DNA from: Rhizobium brockwellii
GTDB lineage: Bacteria; Pseudomonadota; Alphaproteobacteria; Rhizobiales; Rhizobiaceae
Length of the DNA stretch: 64,000 nt
NCBI RefSeq assembly: GCF_000769405.2
Contig: NZ_CP053439.1
Coordinates: 558,001-622,000 of the forward strand
Direction: 5' to 3'
Part shown: positions 47,725 to 55,504 of the stretch, piece after piece
How the letters are laid out: each line of letters starts with the position of its first letter
Numbering within the stretch: the stretch's first letter is position 1
Notes under the pieces: generated by a model
What the model saw: only the letters and a program-made list of their open reading frames with translations
Databases searched by the model: none
What the model was told of the DNA's origin: nothing
Translations under genes and position numbers: made by a program

Positions 47725-48597
47725 ATGGCCCTGTTTCAAGCGTCGCCCATATCGCTCTCCCTTGCGCCATCGGTCGGAAGACCGATGCGTTGGGGGCAGA
47801 TCGCAACCGGTGCCATCGCGATTTCAGCGCTGGCCTTCTTCGCGCTCGTTGTCGGGCAGAGCCAAAGCATCCAATGGTCCGAGATCCCCCGCTATCTGGT
47901 GGATCCTTCAATCCTGCGCGGCGTCCTGCTGACGCTTGAACTGACGGCCGGTGCCATGGTGTTCGGTATCGTGCTCGGATGCCTGCTGGCGCTGATGGCG
48001 ACGAGCCAGAACCTGGTTCTCAAGGTGATCGCCGCCGGCTTCGTCTGGTGGTTTCGCGGCGTGCCGCTGATTGTCCAGATCTTCTTCTGGTTCAACATCG
48101 CCCTCTTCATCCCGCAGGTCGGGATGGGAAGCTTCACCATTTCGATCAACGATCTGGTGACGCCGGCCCTGGCCGGCTTCCTCGCACTCGGACTGCACGA
48201 AGCCGCGAACATGTCGGAGATCATCCGCGGCGGCCTGGTCGCGGTCGATCGCGGCCAGCGCGAAGCGGCCACGGCACTCGGGCTGAAAAAGACACAGACT
48301 TTTTTCACCGTCATCATGCCCCAGGCCACGCGTATTATCGTGCCGCCGACGGGGAACCAGGCCATCGGCATGCTGAAGGCCAGTGCCATCGTCTCGGTCA
48401 TCGGCATGCAGGATCTGCTGACGCAGGCGCAGGCGATCTACGCCCGGAACTTCCTCGTCATCGAACTGCTGTTCGTCGCCTCGATCTGGTACCTCGCCAT
48501 CACGAGTGTCGCATCCATAGGCCAGCACTATCTCGAAAAGAGTCTCGTTCCGAAAGGCCGGACAGCAGAGAAGCCTCGCGCCCCCGGACGGGCGTGA
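47725..48597 (+). CDS. ABC transporter permease, HisM type
   Basis: 290 residues. N-terminal membrane segment near 25-45, then a typical HisMQ-type domain from about 70: GVLLTLELTAGAMVFGIVLG and the EAA loop EAATALGLKKTQTFFTVIMP (about 178-197). Companion of the preceding binding protein. No ATPase gene of this type follows; the only ATPase nearby is the PotA-type gene in the divergent operon, so an ATPase must come from elsewhere. Confidence 0.9.
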   Translation: MALFQASPISLSLAPSVGRPMRWGQIATGAIAISALAFFALVVGQSQSIQWSEIPRYLVDPSILRGVLLTLELTAGAMVFGIVLGCLLALMATSQNLVLKVIAAGFVWWFRGVPLIVQIFFWFNIALFIPQVGMGSFTISINDLVTPALAGFLALGLHEAANMSEIIRGGLVAVDRGQREAATALGLKKTQTFFTVIMPQATRIIVPPTGNQAIGMLKASAIVSVIGMQDLLTQAQAIYARNFLVIELLFVASIWYLAITSVASIGQHYLEKSLVPKGRTAEKPRAPGRA

Positions 48598-48685
48598 TCG
48601 CAGATCGATCGACGTGAATTGAGATCAACAACGAAGGGGTCGCCAGTGCAGCGCGCCCCATCAGGAAACAGCAGAGGAGCATGAC

Positions 48686-49816
48686 ATGAAATTGGGAATC
48701 GACAGCATAAAGCTGCCCGAGGCAAAGAAGCGGGGGCCTCTGGCAAGCCTTGATCACGTCAAGGAACTTGGGCTCGCAGGCATTTTCTTCAGTACGGCGC
48801 TGGACATGAGCCCCGATCTCGACCGCGGCCTGCTGCGAGAGATCAGGGCGAAGGCCGACGACCTTGGCCTCTATCTCGAAAGCGGCATCGGCAAGATCAA
48901 TCCCTATTGCAGCGCCGAGGAACCGGCGCTCAGGGCCGCCGGCGGCGGCGATATCATTGCCGGTTTCACGCACATGATCGAAGCAAGTGCCGCAATCGGC
49001 TGCCATGAGCTCTGGGTTGCTCCGGGCAATTTCAAGAGCGAATATCGCGGCCGGCTGGCCAATGACCGCTTCCGCACCGATGTGACCTGGGAAGAGCAGT
49101 TGCTCGGGATCGAAAAAGTCCTCCGCAAGCTCGCTCCCGTCGCCCGTGCCAATGGCGCGCACATGAACATCGAAACCCACGACGAAATCACCTCCTTCGA
49201 GATCCTGCGATTGATCGAGAAGGTTGGCGCCGATTGCGTCGGCGTCGTCTTCGACACGGCAAACGGACTGCAGCGGGGCGAGCACCCGGTCTTCGCCGCC
49301 AAGCGGCTGGCTCCCCATATCCGCCAAACCCATATCAAGGATGCCTATGTCGGGCGCGCCCCGGGTGGTCTCGATTTCCAGACCAGACCCGTTGGCGGCG
49401 GCATCGTCGATTTCGCCGCGATCCTTCCCATTCTTGCGGAGGCCAACCCCGCGCTGAACCTGTCGCTGGAGGTTGCCCAGTCTGTCGCCGACAAGCCGCG
49501 CAAGGCCAATCCGCGCCAGTGCATCGAGATCGACGATCCTATCTGGCGCGCCGGCCACCCCGACCTGACGGCGGATGAGCTTGCGGCCTATATGGCGATG
49601 GTGGATGCCTATGAGAAACGGGTCGCCTCCGGGGCTGTTCTCGACTGGGAGGCCTATGAGAGCAGCCGCTACGGCTATCCGACCTATGAGGTGCAATCCT
49701 ACGGTTTCGACGAGGCAATCGCTTTCATCAAGCAGTCGGCGCGTCATGTCGAGACGGTTTGCGCCGAAAAAGGCGTTGCCCTGTCGGTGCCGGAAAAGAA
49801 GCAGAAAGCGGCTTGA
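48686..49816 (+). CDS. Sugar phosphate isomerase/epimerase (TIM barrel)
   Basis: 376 residues, xylose isomerase-like TIM barrel. Likely metal ligands: NIETHDEITSFE (about 155-166, Glu157), VVFDTANGLQRGE (about 188-200, Asp), HIRQTHIKDAYVG (about 211-223, His) and LSLEVAQS (about 260-267, Glu). Catalyses isomerisation, epimerisation or dehydration of a sugar or inositol-like acid; substrate unknown. 88 bases after the permease in the same direction. Confidence 0.88.
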   Translation: MKLGIDSIKLPEAKKRGPLASLDHVKELGLAGIFFSTALDMSPDLDRGLLREIRAKADDLGLYLESGIGKINPYCSAEEPALRAAGGGDIIAGFTHMIEASAAIGCHELWVAPGNFKSEYRGRLANDRFRTDVTWEEQLLGIEKVLRKLAPVARANGAHMNIETHDEITSFEILRLIEKVGADCVGVVFDTANGLQRGEHPVFAAKRLAPHIRQTHIKDAYVGRAPGGLDFQTRPVGGGIVDFAAILPILAEANPALNLSLEVAQSVADKPRKANPRQCIEIDDPIWRAGHPDLTADELAAYMAMVDAYEKRVASGAVLDWEAYESSRYGYPTYEVQSYGFDEAIAFIKQSARHVETVCAEKGVALSVPEKKQKAA

Positions 49817-49823
49817 GCAACGA

Positions 49824-49855
49824 GGCGGTGCCGGCGTTTTTCCATCGGCACCGCC
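49824..49855 (+). terminator. Hairpin after the isomerase gene
   Basis: GGCGGTGCCG (49824-49833) pairs perfectly with CGGCACCGCC (49846-49855), 12-base loop containing five Ts. No T run after the stem. Confidence 0.5.
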
Positions 49856-49875
49856 TATCGAAATGTGGGTGCCGG

Positions 49876-49911
49876 AATTATTTCCGCAAAAATATTCTTA
49901 TGGAAATAATT
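49876..49911. promoter_or_regulatory. 10-bp inverted repeat upstream of the GntR gene
   Basis: AATTATTTCC (49876-49885) and GGAAATAATT (49902-49911) are perfect inverted repeats with a 16-base spacer, 69 bases before the regulator ATG. AT-rich and unlike its surroundings; a candidate autoregulatory operator or hairpin. Confidence 0.4.
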
Positions 49912-49979
49912 ATCGCGCTTGGATATCTGGTGATCAATCGAATCCACGCCGGGCCGTCAGAGGCAATTTGGAGACTGCA

Positions 49980-50726
49980 ATGAGGAAGATGCGCCGTCAG
50001 AGTGCGAAAGTGATGACAGCGGCCAATGGGCCGGTGGAAAGCACCGATACCAACGACGATGTTTCGGAACGCATCCGCTCCACGCTTGCCGCCGCCATCG
50101 GCGAAGGAGCGCTGAAGCCCGGCACCAAGATCCTGGAGGAAGCGATCGCCGAGCATTTCGGTGTCAGCCGAACGGTGGTGCGCGGCGCGCTCGGCGTGCT
50201 TGAGAGCGACCACCTGCTGGAGCGGAAGAGAAACCGCGGCACTTTCGTTGCCGAGCCGAGCGTCGAGCAGGCCAAGAGCCTTTTCGAGGCGCGCCGGAAG
50301 ATCGAGGGCCTGCTGCTCGAACTGGTGATCGCCCGCGTCACGCCGGAGCAGCTGGATGCGCTGCAGAAGCTGACCGATGAAGAAGAGCACATCCACCACC
50401 ACGGCGACGAAAAGTCGAAGACGGTTCTGTCCGGCAAGTTCCACATCGTGCTTGCCGAAATCGCCGGCAACCCGGTGCTGACGGAAGTGCTCGCCAAGAT
50501 CGTCGCCCGGCTTTCCCTCGTCATGTCGCTCTACGAGGAAGACCGCAAGGATGACTGCGGCGCGGACCACCATCGGATGATCGTAGCCGCCTTGAAGGCG
50601 AAAGACCTCGCCAAGGCGCAACAACTGATGGACCACCACCTCGCCGACATCGAAGGCCGTGTGCGCCTGACCGAAGGGCAGGGCGACCGGCACACATTCC
50701 TGGCCGTGCTGGAGAATTTTTCCTGA
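49980..50726 (+). CDS. GntR-family transcriptional regulator, FCD subfamily
   Basis: 248 residues from ATG 49980 (GGAGA upstream). N-terminal winged helix (about 28-95) with EAIAEHFGVSRTVVRGAL (about 55-72) and ERKRNRGTFVAEP as the wing. C-terminal FCD ligand-binding domain (about 100-235), with potential metal-binding His and Asp residues (FHIVLAEIAGN, DHHRMIVAALK, LMDHHLADIE). Likely the local regulator of the binding protein-permease-isomerase operon. Confidence 0.92.
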   Translation: MRKMRRQSAKVMTAANGPVESTDTNDDVSERIRSTLAAAIGEGALKPGTKILEEAIAEHFGVSRTVVRGALGVLESDHLLERKRNRGTFVAEPSVEQAKSLFEARRKIEGLLLELVIARVTPEQLDALQKLTDEEEHIHHHGDEKSKTVLSGKFHIVLAEIAGNPVLTEVLAKIVARLSLVMSLYEEDRKDDCGADHHRMIVAALKAKDLAKAQQLMDHHLADIEGRVRLTEGQGDRHTFLAVLENFS

Positions 50727-50827
50727 TAGAGGCCCGCGCGTATCGCTGATGCTTGGCCAGAGCTGAAGCACCATTTCTGATCACAGGAGCGCTTGTTCAA
50801 AACACTCCGCAATGCTAGGAAATTTGC

Positions 50828-50878
50828 ATGGACAACACCGTGATCAGCACTTTCGTGATGATGATGCCGCGCTCATAG
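50828..50878 (+). CDS. Leader peptide with three consecutive Met codons (metG attenuator)
   Basis: ATG 50828 follows TAGGA with a 7-base spacer and encodes MDNTVISTFVMMMPRS, then TAG. Codons 11-13 are ATG-ATG-ATG, the control codons expected of a leader sensing charged tRNA-Met, and the next downstream gene is a methionyl-tRNA synthetase. The stop (50876-50878) lies in the loop side of an 8-bp hairpin (50866-50884), as in classical trp-type leaders. Recognised from codon content and RNA layout, not homology. Confidence 0.7.
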   Translation: MDNTVISTFVMMMPRS

Positions 50879-50935
50879 CGTGGCGGGTTTCGTGCGTCCA
50901 GAATGCACCAACGACCGCCCTCGAGGCGGTCTTTT
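50866..50935 (+). promoter_or_regulatory. Transcription attenuator of the methionyl-tRNA synthetase gene
   Basis: Three mutually exclusive structures can be drawn. A 1:2 hairpin pairs GCCGCGCT (50866-50873) with AGCGTGGC (50877-50884, one G-U). An antiterminator pairs GGCGG (50882-50886) with CCGCC (50915-50919), stacked on GTGC (50892-50895)/GCAC (50905-50908). A terminator pairs GACCGCC (50913-50919) with GGCGGTC (50925-50931), followed by TTTT. Ribosome stalling at the Met codons (50858-50866) would block 1:2, favour the antiterminator and allow read-through; a ribosome at the stop would cover GGCGG and let the terminator form. Confidence 0.65.
50913..50935 (+). terminator. Intrinsic terminator in the metG leader
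   Basis: Perfect 7-bp GC-rich stem GACCGCC/GGCGGTC with a 5-base loop, directly followed by TTTT, 52 bases before the synthetase ATG and 35 bases after the leader-peptide stop. Confidence 0.75.
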
Positions 50936-50986
50936 CATGGGTCGATCCGTCTCGCGGGCAATAACAGCCTTCGAAAGGAAACGCCG

Positions 50987-52531
50987 ATGAACAAGATCTA
51001 CATCACCACCTCGATCCCCTATGTGAATGCCGCGCCGCATGTCGGCTTCGCCCTCGAGCTGGTCCAGGCCGATGCCTATGCCCGCCATTTCCGCCTTCTC
51101 GGCCATGACATCAGGTTCCAATGCGGAACCGACGACAACAGCCTGAAGAATGTCCGTTCGGCGGAAGCCGCGGGAGTGCCGGTGAAGGACTTCGTCAATG
51201 CCAACGCAGACAGGTTCGAGCGCCTCGGCCGCCTGCTCGACATCTCCAACGAGGAATTCGTCCGCACCTCCCTCGATCCAAGGCATATCGCCTGCGTCCA
51301 CGCCTTGTGGAGGGCATGCGCCGGAAATGGCGACCTCTATCGCAAGGCATATGAGGGCCTCTATTGCGTCGGTTGTGAGCAATTCTACGAGCCGTCGGAA
51401 CTCGATGACGGGTGCTGCCCGGAACATAGAATCGCCCTTGAGACCATCCGTGAGGAGAACTGGTTCTTCCGTCTCTCGCGATACGGCGACCGGCTCATCG
51501 AGCTGGTCGAGACCGGCGAACTTCGGATCGTCCCGGCTCATCGGCGCAACGAAATCCTCGCCCTGCTGCGGCGTGGCCTGACCGACATCAGCGTGTCGCG
51601 CAGTGCGGAGCGTGCGCGAGGCTGGGGCGTTCCCGTCCCCGATGGCGATGAGGTCGTCTACGTCTGGTTCGATGCCCTGGCAAACTATCTCACAGGTCTC
51701 AGCCACGGGTGCGATGAAACCCTGTTGCAGCGCTATTGGAACGGCGGCCAACGCGTCCATGTCGTCGGCAAGGGCATTTCCAAATTCCACGCCATATACT
51801 GGCCAGCCATCCTGCTATCCGCAGGCCTGCCGCCACCTTCGTCGATCCTGGTGCACGGCTACGTCACGGTCGACGGCAGGAAGATCGGCAAGTCGGCCGG
51901 CAACGGCATCGATCCGGAACGCATCATCCAATCCTACGAAACACCGGACGCACTGCGATACTACCTACTGCGGCACATACGCTCGGGTGACGATGGCGAT
52001 TTCTCAGACGAGCGTCTGGAAGCCGCTTGGTCGGGAGAACTCGCAGGGCAGCTCGGAAATCTCGCCAACCGGGTGCTTGCCCTTCTCTCTACCTCGTTCA
52101 ACGGGATCGTTCCGCCCGTGCCGGACAGCGCGTTCGTCGAGGCCGCCGCCCGCCTTCCGGCGAAGGTAGCCCAGGCCTTCGATGCCTACGAACTTCATGT
52201 CGGGCTGGCTAATATTTTCGAGTTTGTCGGCGAGGCGAACAGGCGGTTTACAAAAGGCGCGCCGTGGGCGGATGCGAAAGCCCTGCTTGCCGATCTCACA
52301 CCGGAAGATCGGTGGGTGACCGCCGCTCGTCTCGGCGATTGCCTGGCCGAGCAGGTCTATGGCCTTGCGATCATTGCCCGCTGCCTCCTCCCGTTCCTGC
52401 CAAGCTCGGCCGCAACGCTGCATTCCAGGCTGGGAATACCGGCTCCTCGCCTCTATCAGGACCCCTTGATCTTGGCTGGAGTCAAGGCCGCTCCGCACGC
52501 CGTCCTCTTTCCGCAAAGAGCGGCGGCTTGA
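50987..52531 (+). CDS. Divergent methionyl-tRNA synthetase
   Basis: 514 residues from ATG 50987 (AAAGGA about 7 bases upstream). Class I synthetase: opening YITTSIPYVNAAPHVGFALE holds the HIGH motif as HVGF; the second signature KMSKS is KIGKSAGN (about 301-308). The usual GTDEHG reads GTDDNS. A partial zinc knuckle is seen (YCVGC about 127-131, then CCPEH). The WFDALANYLTG segment (about 227-237) is as in MetRS. No C-terminal tRNA-binding extension. It is probably a second, atypical MetRS beside the housekeeping metG, which is not in the window. The Met-codon leader supports a methionyl function independently of homology. Confidence 0.85.
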   Translation: MNKIYITTSIPYVNAAPHVGFALELVQADAYARHFRLLGHDIRFQCGTDDNSLKNVRSAEAAGVPVKDFVNANADRFERLGRLLDISNEEFVRTSLDPRHIACVHALWRACAGNGDLYRKAYEGLYCVGCEQFYEPSELDDGCCPEHRIALETIREENWFFRLSRYGDRLIELVETGELRIVPAHRRNEILALLRRGLTDISVSRSAERARGWGVPVPDGDEVVYVWFDALANYLTGLSHGCDETLLQRYWNGGQRVHVVGKGISKFHAIYWPAILLSAGLPPPSSILVHGYVTVDGRKIGKSAGNGIDPERIIQSYETPDALRYYLLRHIRSGDDGDFSDERLEAAWSGELAGQLGNLANRVLALLSTSFNGIVPPVPDSAFVEAAARLPAKVAQAFDAYELHVGLANIFEFVGEANRRFTKGAPWADAKALLADLTPEDRWVTAARLGDCLAEQVYGLAIIARCLLPFLPSSAATLHSRLGIPAPRLYQDPLILAGVKAAPHAVLFPQRAAA

Positions 52532-52551
52532 AGGGGAACCAGCCCAATATC

Positions 52552-52584
52552 CTCTGCGCTGCACCTTGGGCAGCGCAGAGTTTT
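52552..52584 (+). terminator. Intrinsic terminator after methionyl-tRNA synthetase
   Basis: CTCTGCGCTGC (52552-52562) pairs perfectly with GCAGCGCAGAG (52570-52580), 7-base loop, then TTTT. Confidence 0.88.
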
Positions 52585-52659
52585 GACGTGCCCCAGTATG
52601 TCATGAAAGTTTCATATTCAGGCTATTTTCGAGAGCGGGGAAATACTCTACTATTTTAA

Positions 52660-52680
52660 TCAGGAAACAAGATTTCCTGA
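52660..52680. promoter_or_regulatory. 8-bp inverted repeat in front of the small Gly/Asp-rich gene
   Basis: TCAGGAAA (52660-52667) and TTTCCTGA (52673-52680), loop CAAGA, about 20 bases before the TTG start. Could be an operator or a 5'-leader hairpin. Confidence 0.4.
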
Positions 52681-52699
52681 AACAAACGAAGGAGACTGA

Positions 52700-52918
52700 T
52701 TGAGTATATTTCTTATGACTACCATGCTTATCGCAGGCTTTGTCCTGTATGCCCTGATCACCGGGGCGGCACGAGGGCGCACTGCCCAGTCCGCTGCAAA
52801 CACCAAGCGCAGGTCGGGCAGTTCAGGAAGCTCCGGCGATGCAGGGGGAGGCTGGTTCGATGCCTCAGGCGACGGCGGTTGTGATGGCGGTGGCGGAGAT
52901 GGTGGAGGAGGAGACTAG
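52700..52918 (+). CDS. Small membrane-anchored Gly/Asp-rich protein
   Basis: 72 residues from TTG 52700, which has GAAGGAG 6 bases upstream (an ATG at residue 6 lacks a site). One N-terminal membrane segment (about 3-22), a short basic and Ser/Gly linker (RRSGSSGSSGD), then Gly/Asp repeats containing one Cys (CDGGGGDGGGGD). The setting is that of a real gene: strong ribosome site, inverted repeat before it and an intrinsic terminator directly after it. I do not recognise a family beyond a general resemblance to one-TM proteins with Gly-rich tails. Confidence 0.65.
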   Translation: MSIFLMTTMLIAGFVLYALITGAARGRTAQSAANTKRRSGSSGSSGDAGGGWFDASGDGGCDGGGGDGGGGD

Positions 52919-52945
52919 ATCAAACTGAAATCGATAGAATGCCCG

Positions 52946-52966
52946 ACCGCCTCAAGGCGGTTTTTT
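52946..52966 (+). terminator. Intrinsic terminator
   Basis: ACCGCC (52946-52951) pairs with GGCGGT (52956-52961), loop TCAA, followed by a run of six Ts (52961-52966), 27 bases after the small gene's stop. Confidence 0.88.
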
Positions 52967-53151
52967 GTTGCCCGGATTTTGGACCGGGCCGAGACGCCAT
53001 ACCGCGGGAACATCCGACGGAGCTGTCGAAGGCTATTTGACGGGCAAGTGAACGAACTGACCCACAATCATAATTCCTACGCCAACTGCGAGTATCTTGC
53101 GCCAATATCCAAGTCCAGGTAGTAGTTGACTAGGTTTTGGGGGAAATCGCT

Positions 53152-54291
53152 ATGGTAAAATCTGAAGCCGGCAGCCCGTATATTTACGGTATCGACGCGC
53201 TACGATTTGTGTGTGCGTTGATGGTAACGATGTTTCATCTCGGATTTGCTTCCTGGGCTTCGCCCTTATATCTAAGACCCTACAAAATGCCCCTGATTGA
53301 GAATATCGCCCAACCTGGATGGGTTGGCGTCGAATTGTTCTTCGTCATATCAGGGCTCGTCATCGTCAACTCTGCCGCTGCAGCCACCGCCATGTCATTT
53401 CTTAAAGGTCGAATTCTACGGCTCTATCCAGCGGTATGGATATGCGCGTCACTAACGCTGATCGTCATTGCAACTCAAGATGTTAACCGCCGCATCATCA
53501 AGAATTATCTGCGGTCGATCACTCTCTACCCCGGCGGGCCATGGATCGATGGCCAATATTGGACGCTGGCGTGTGAGATCTGTTTCTACGCCCTTGTCTT
53601 CATCATGTGCGCGACCGGTCAGAAGGCGAGGATGCCTGCGCTGGCGCTCGGTCTGTCGCTGGCCAGCACGGCCTTTATCGCTCTGTTAAACGCCTTTCCC
53701 GATTCAGCCATCCTGGCCATATTCACCGAGACCGCCTGGCGGGCCATCCCGTTTTATTATGGCTGCCAATTTGCCATTGGCATCTACATCTGGCTTTTGT
53801 CTCAAGGCCGGATGAACCGAATTTCCTCGATGGGTCTCATCTGCGCCTTGGTGGCGGGGGCTGCCCAGATATATATGGCAGGCGACAATACCAGCGACCG
53901 CACTCTCGCCGCAGCCGGTCATGCCTTTTCGCCGCTTCCCGCAGTCGCAATCTGGGTGGCGGGGCTAATCTTCATCGTTGCCAGCGTGACCTATAGCAAG
54001 CAGATCAGTCGTCTGCCGACCGCCTTCCTTCAATCGGTCAAAACCCTCGGCTCGATGACCTACCCGCTCTATCTCTTGCATTTCGCGATCGGCGTTCAAC
54101 TTCTCGACTGGCTGACCGATCTGGGGATGACACCGCTGTTGGCGCTAGGTTTGGCCGTTGCGATCGTCTGTGCACTGTCGCTGGCTGTGTGCAAATGGGG
54201 AGAGCCTCCCATCCGCAGCGTTTTACGATTGGTCTTCGACAGGCTCGGGCAACGCGTTGCTGGTTTTCAGACGAAAGAGTCTCGGATTTAG
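53152..54291 (+). CDS. Acyltransferase family (OafA/YrhL-like) membrane protein
   Basis: 379 residues from ATG 53152 (GGGGGA 7 bases upstream). About ten membrane segments. N-terminal GIDALRFVCALMVTMFHLGF (about 13-32) carries the catalytic-type His of acyltransferase-3 proteins; GVELFFVISGLVI (about 58-70) and RLYPAVW (about 90-96) are also family hallmarks. Such enzymes O-acetylate or succinylate surface polysaccharides, Nod factors (NodX-like) or other glycans. Composition is less GC-rich than the core genes. No polysaccharide gene is adjacent, so the acceptor is unknown. Confidence 0.9.
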   Translation: MVKSEAGSPYIYGIDALRFVCALMVTMFHLGFASWASPLYLRPYKMPLIENIAQPGWVGVELFFVISGLVIVNSAAAATAMSFLKGRILRLYPAVWICASLTLIVIATQDVNRRIIKNYLRSITLYPGGPWIDGQYWTLACEICFYALVFIMCATGQKARMPALALGLSLASTAFIALLNAFPDSAILAIFTETAWRAIPFYYGCQFAIGIYIWLLSQGRMNRISSMGLICALVAGAAQIYMAGDNTSDRTLAAAGHAFSPLPAVAIWVAGLIFIVASVTYSKQISRLPTAFLQSVKTLGSMTYPLYLLHFAIGVQLLDWLTDLGMTPLLALGLAVAIVCALSLAVCKWGEPPIRSVLRLVFDRLGQRVAGFQTKESRI

Positions 54292-54364
54292 GTGCCCGAA
54301 CCCTTCATAGCGCCTGCGCTGTGAATGTGTCTTTCCGCCCCTGCTGGCGCGGCTGCCCCCCGGA

Positions 54365-55504
54365 TCAATCCAACGGCATCACAAAGGTGAAGCACGTCTC
54401 CTGGTCATCGGAACTGACCATGATCGTCCCGCCATGGGCGCGGGCGATTTCCGAAGCGATGTACAGACCCAGCCCCAACCCTCGTTGACTTGTGCCGGCT
54501 TCGCCTTTGAAGAAAGGCTGAAAAAGCCGTGTCATCGCATCGCTGGAAATCGGAGCGCCGCCGTTGGCGATCCAAAGCTCCAGTCTTCCGTCGACGGTTG
54601 CCGCCGATAGCCGCACCGGTTCGTCCGGCGTCCCATGGGTCAGGGCATTTCCCAAGAGATTGGACACCAGCTGGCCAATCCGGCTGCTGTCGCAATTTAT
54701 AGGGCCGTCTAATTCGATGCTCACCTCTATTGCGCGGTCGAGGTGACTATAGCGGAGTTCTTCGATGACCTGCCGCAGGATCGGCTCAAGCACCTCCGCT
54801 CGCCTGTCGAGCACGATGCCGCCACCCAATCGTGCACGCGCGAAGTCGAGGACGTTGTCGATCAGGCCAGACATGCGAACGACGCTGCCTTGCATCAAAT
54901 CGAGAACTTTAGTCGAGCGATCGGTCTGCTCTTCCTTTCGCAACATACGCCCCGCAGCGGCAATCGAGGCAAGTGGATTGCGCAGGTCATGACCAAGGAT
55001 GGCGATGAACTGCTCCCGCAACTCGGCGGTTTGCTGTTCGAAGTCGAGCTGGGATTTGATGGTGGCGCCGGCAGCGTCGGCGGCTGCGCGCGCTTCGACC
55101 AGCTCCCGTTCATAACGGCGACGCTCGGCAGCCTGGAACATCGTCACACGGGTGAAAAGCAAGGCACCGTCTTCTGAGCGTCTTTCCATGGCATTGGCGA
55201 GCACAGGCAGCTTTCTGCCGTCCGCCGTGACAAGATCGAGGGCAACCTCGTTGAAAAACCCCTGCATGCGCAGCAGAGGCGCAAAATGGGTCTCGTAGAA
55301 TATACGGCCCGAGGTGTTGAGCAGGTCGTGAAGTCGTTTGCCGAGGAGTTGCTCGGCAGGGATGCCGATCCAGGTCTGCAGCGTTCTGTTGACCTTGACG
55401 ATGCGCCCGTCTGGCTGCAACGAAAGATAGCCGCATGGCGCGTTTTCGTACAGGTCCTCAAGGTCCTCGGCCGGCATGGAGCCCTGCGTGTCGGGACCGC
55501 TCAT
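54365..55504 (-). CDS. Cytoplasmic PAS-domain sensor histidine kinase
   Basis: 379 residues, no membrane segment. N-terminal PAS domain (about 14-130: YENAPCGYLSLQPDGRIVKVN), coiled linker, HisKA with phospho-accepting His in FIAILGHDLRNPLASI (about 166-181), and HATPase_c: N box QLVSNLLGNALTHG (about 277-290), a G1 region ANGGAPIS lacking the usual Asp, F box FQPFFKG and G2 GLGLGLYIASEIARAHGG. Its ATG shares a base with the hydrolase stop (TGATG at 55502-55506), so it is translationally coupled to the RsbQ-like protein, the presumed signal generator. No response regulator is adjacent. Confidence 0.92.
   Translation of the reverse strand: MSGPDTQGSMPAEDLEDLYENAPCGYLSLQPDGRIVKVNRTLQTWIGIPAEQLLGKRLHDLLNTSGRIFYETHFAPLLRMQGFFNEVALDLVTADGRKLPVLANAMERRSEDGALLFTRVTMFQAAERRRYERELVEARAAADAAGATIKSQLDFEQQTAELREQFIAILGHDLRNPLASIAAAGRMLRKEEQTDRSTKVLDLMQGSVVRMSGLIDNVLDFARARLGGGIVLDRRAEVLEPILRQVIEELRYSHLDRAIEVSIELDGPINCDSSRIGQLVSNLLGNALTHGTPDEPVRLSAATVDGRLELWIANGGAPISSDAMTRLFQPFFKGEAGTSQRGLGLGLYIASEIARAHGGTIMVSSDDQETCFTFVMPLD

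Noticed and set aside
46619..47911. A 430-codon open frame antisense to the amino-acid binding protein gene
   Set aside because: Covers a clearly coding binding protein gene and the candidate operator region, no ribosome site, no domain.
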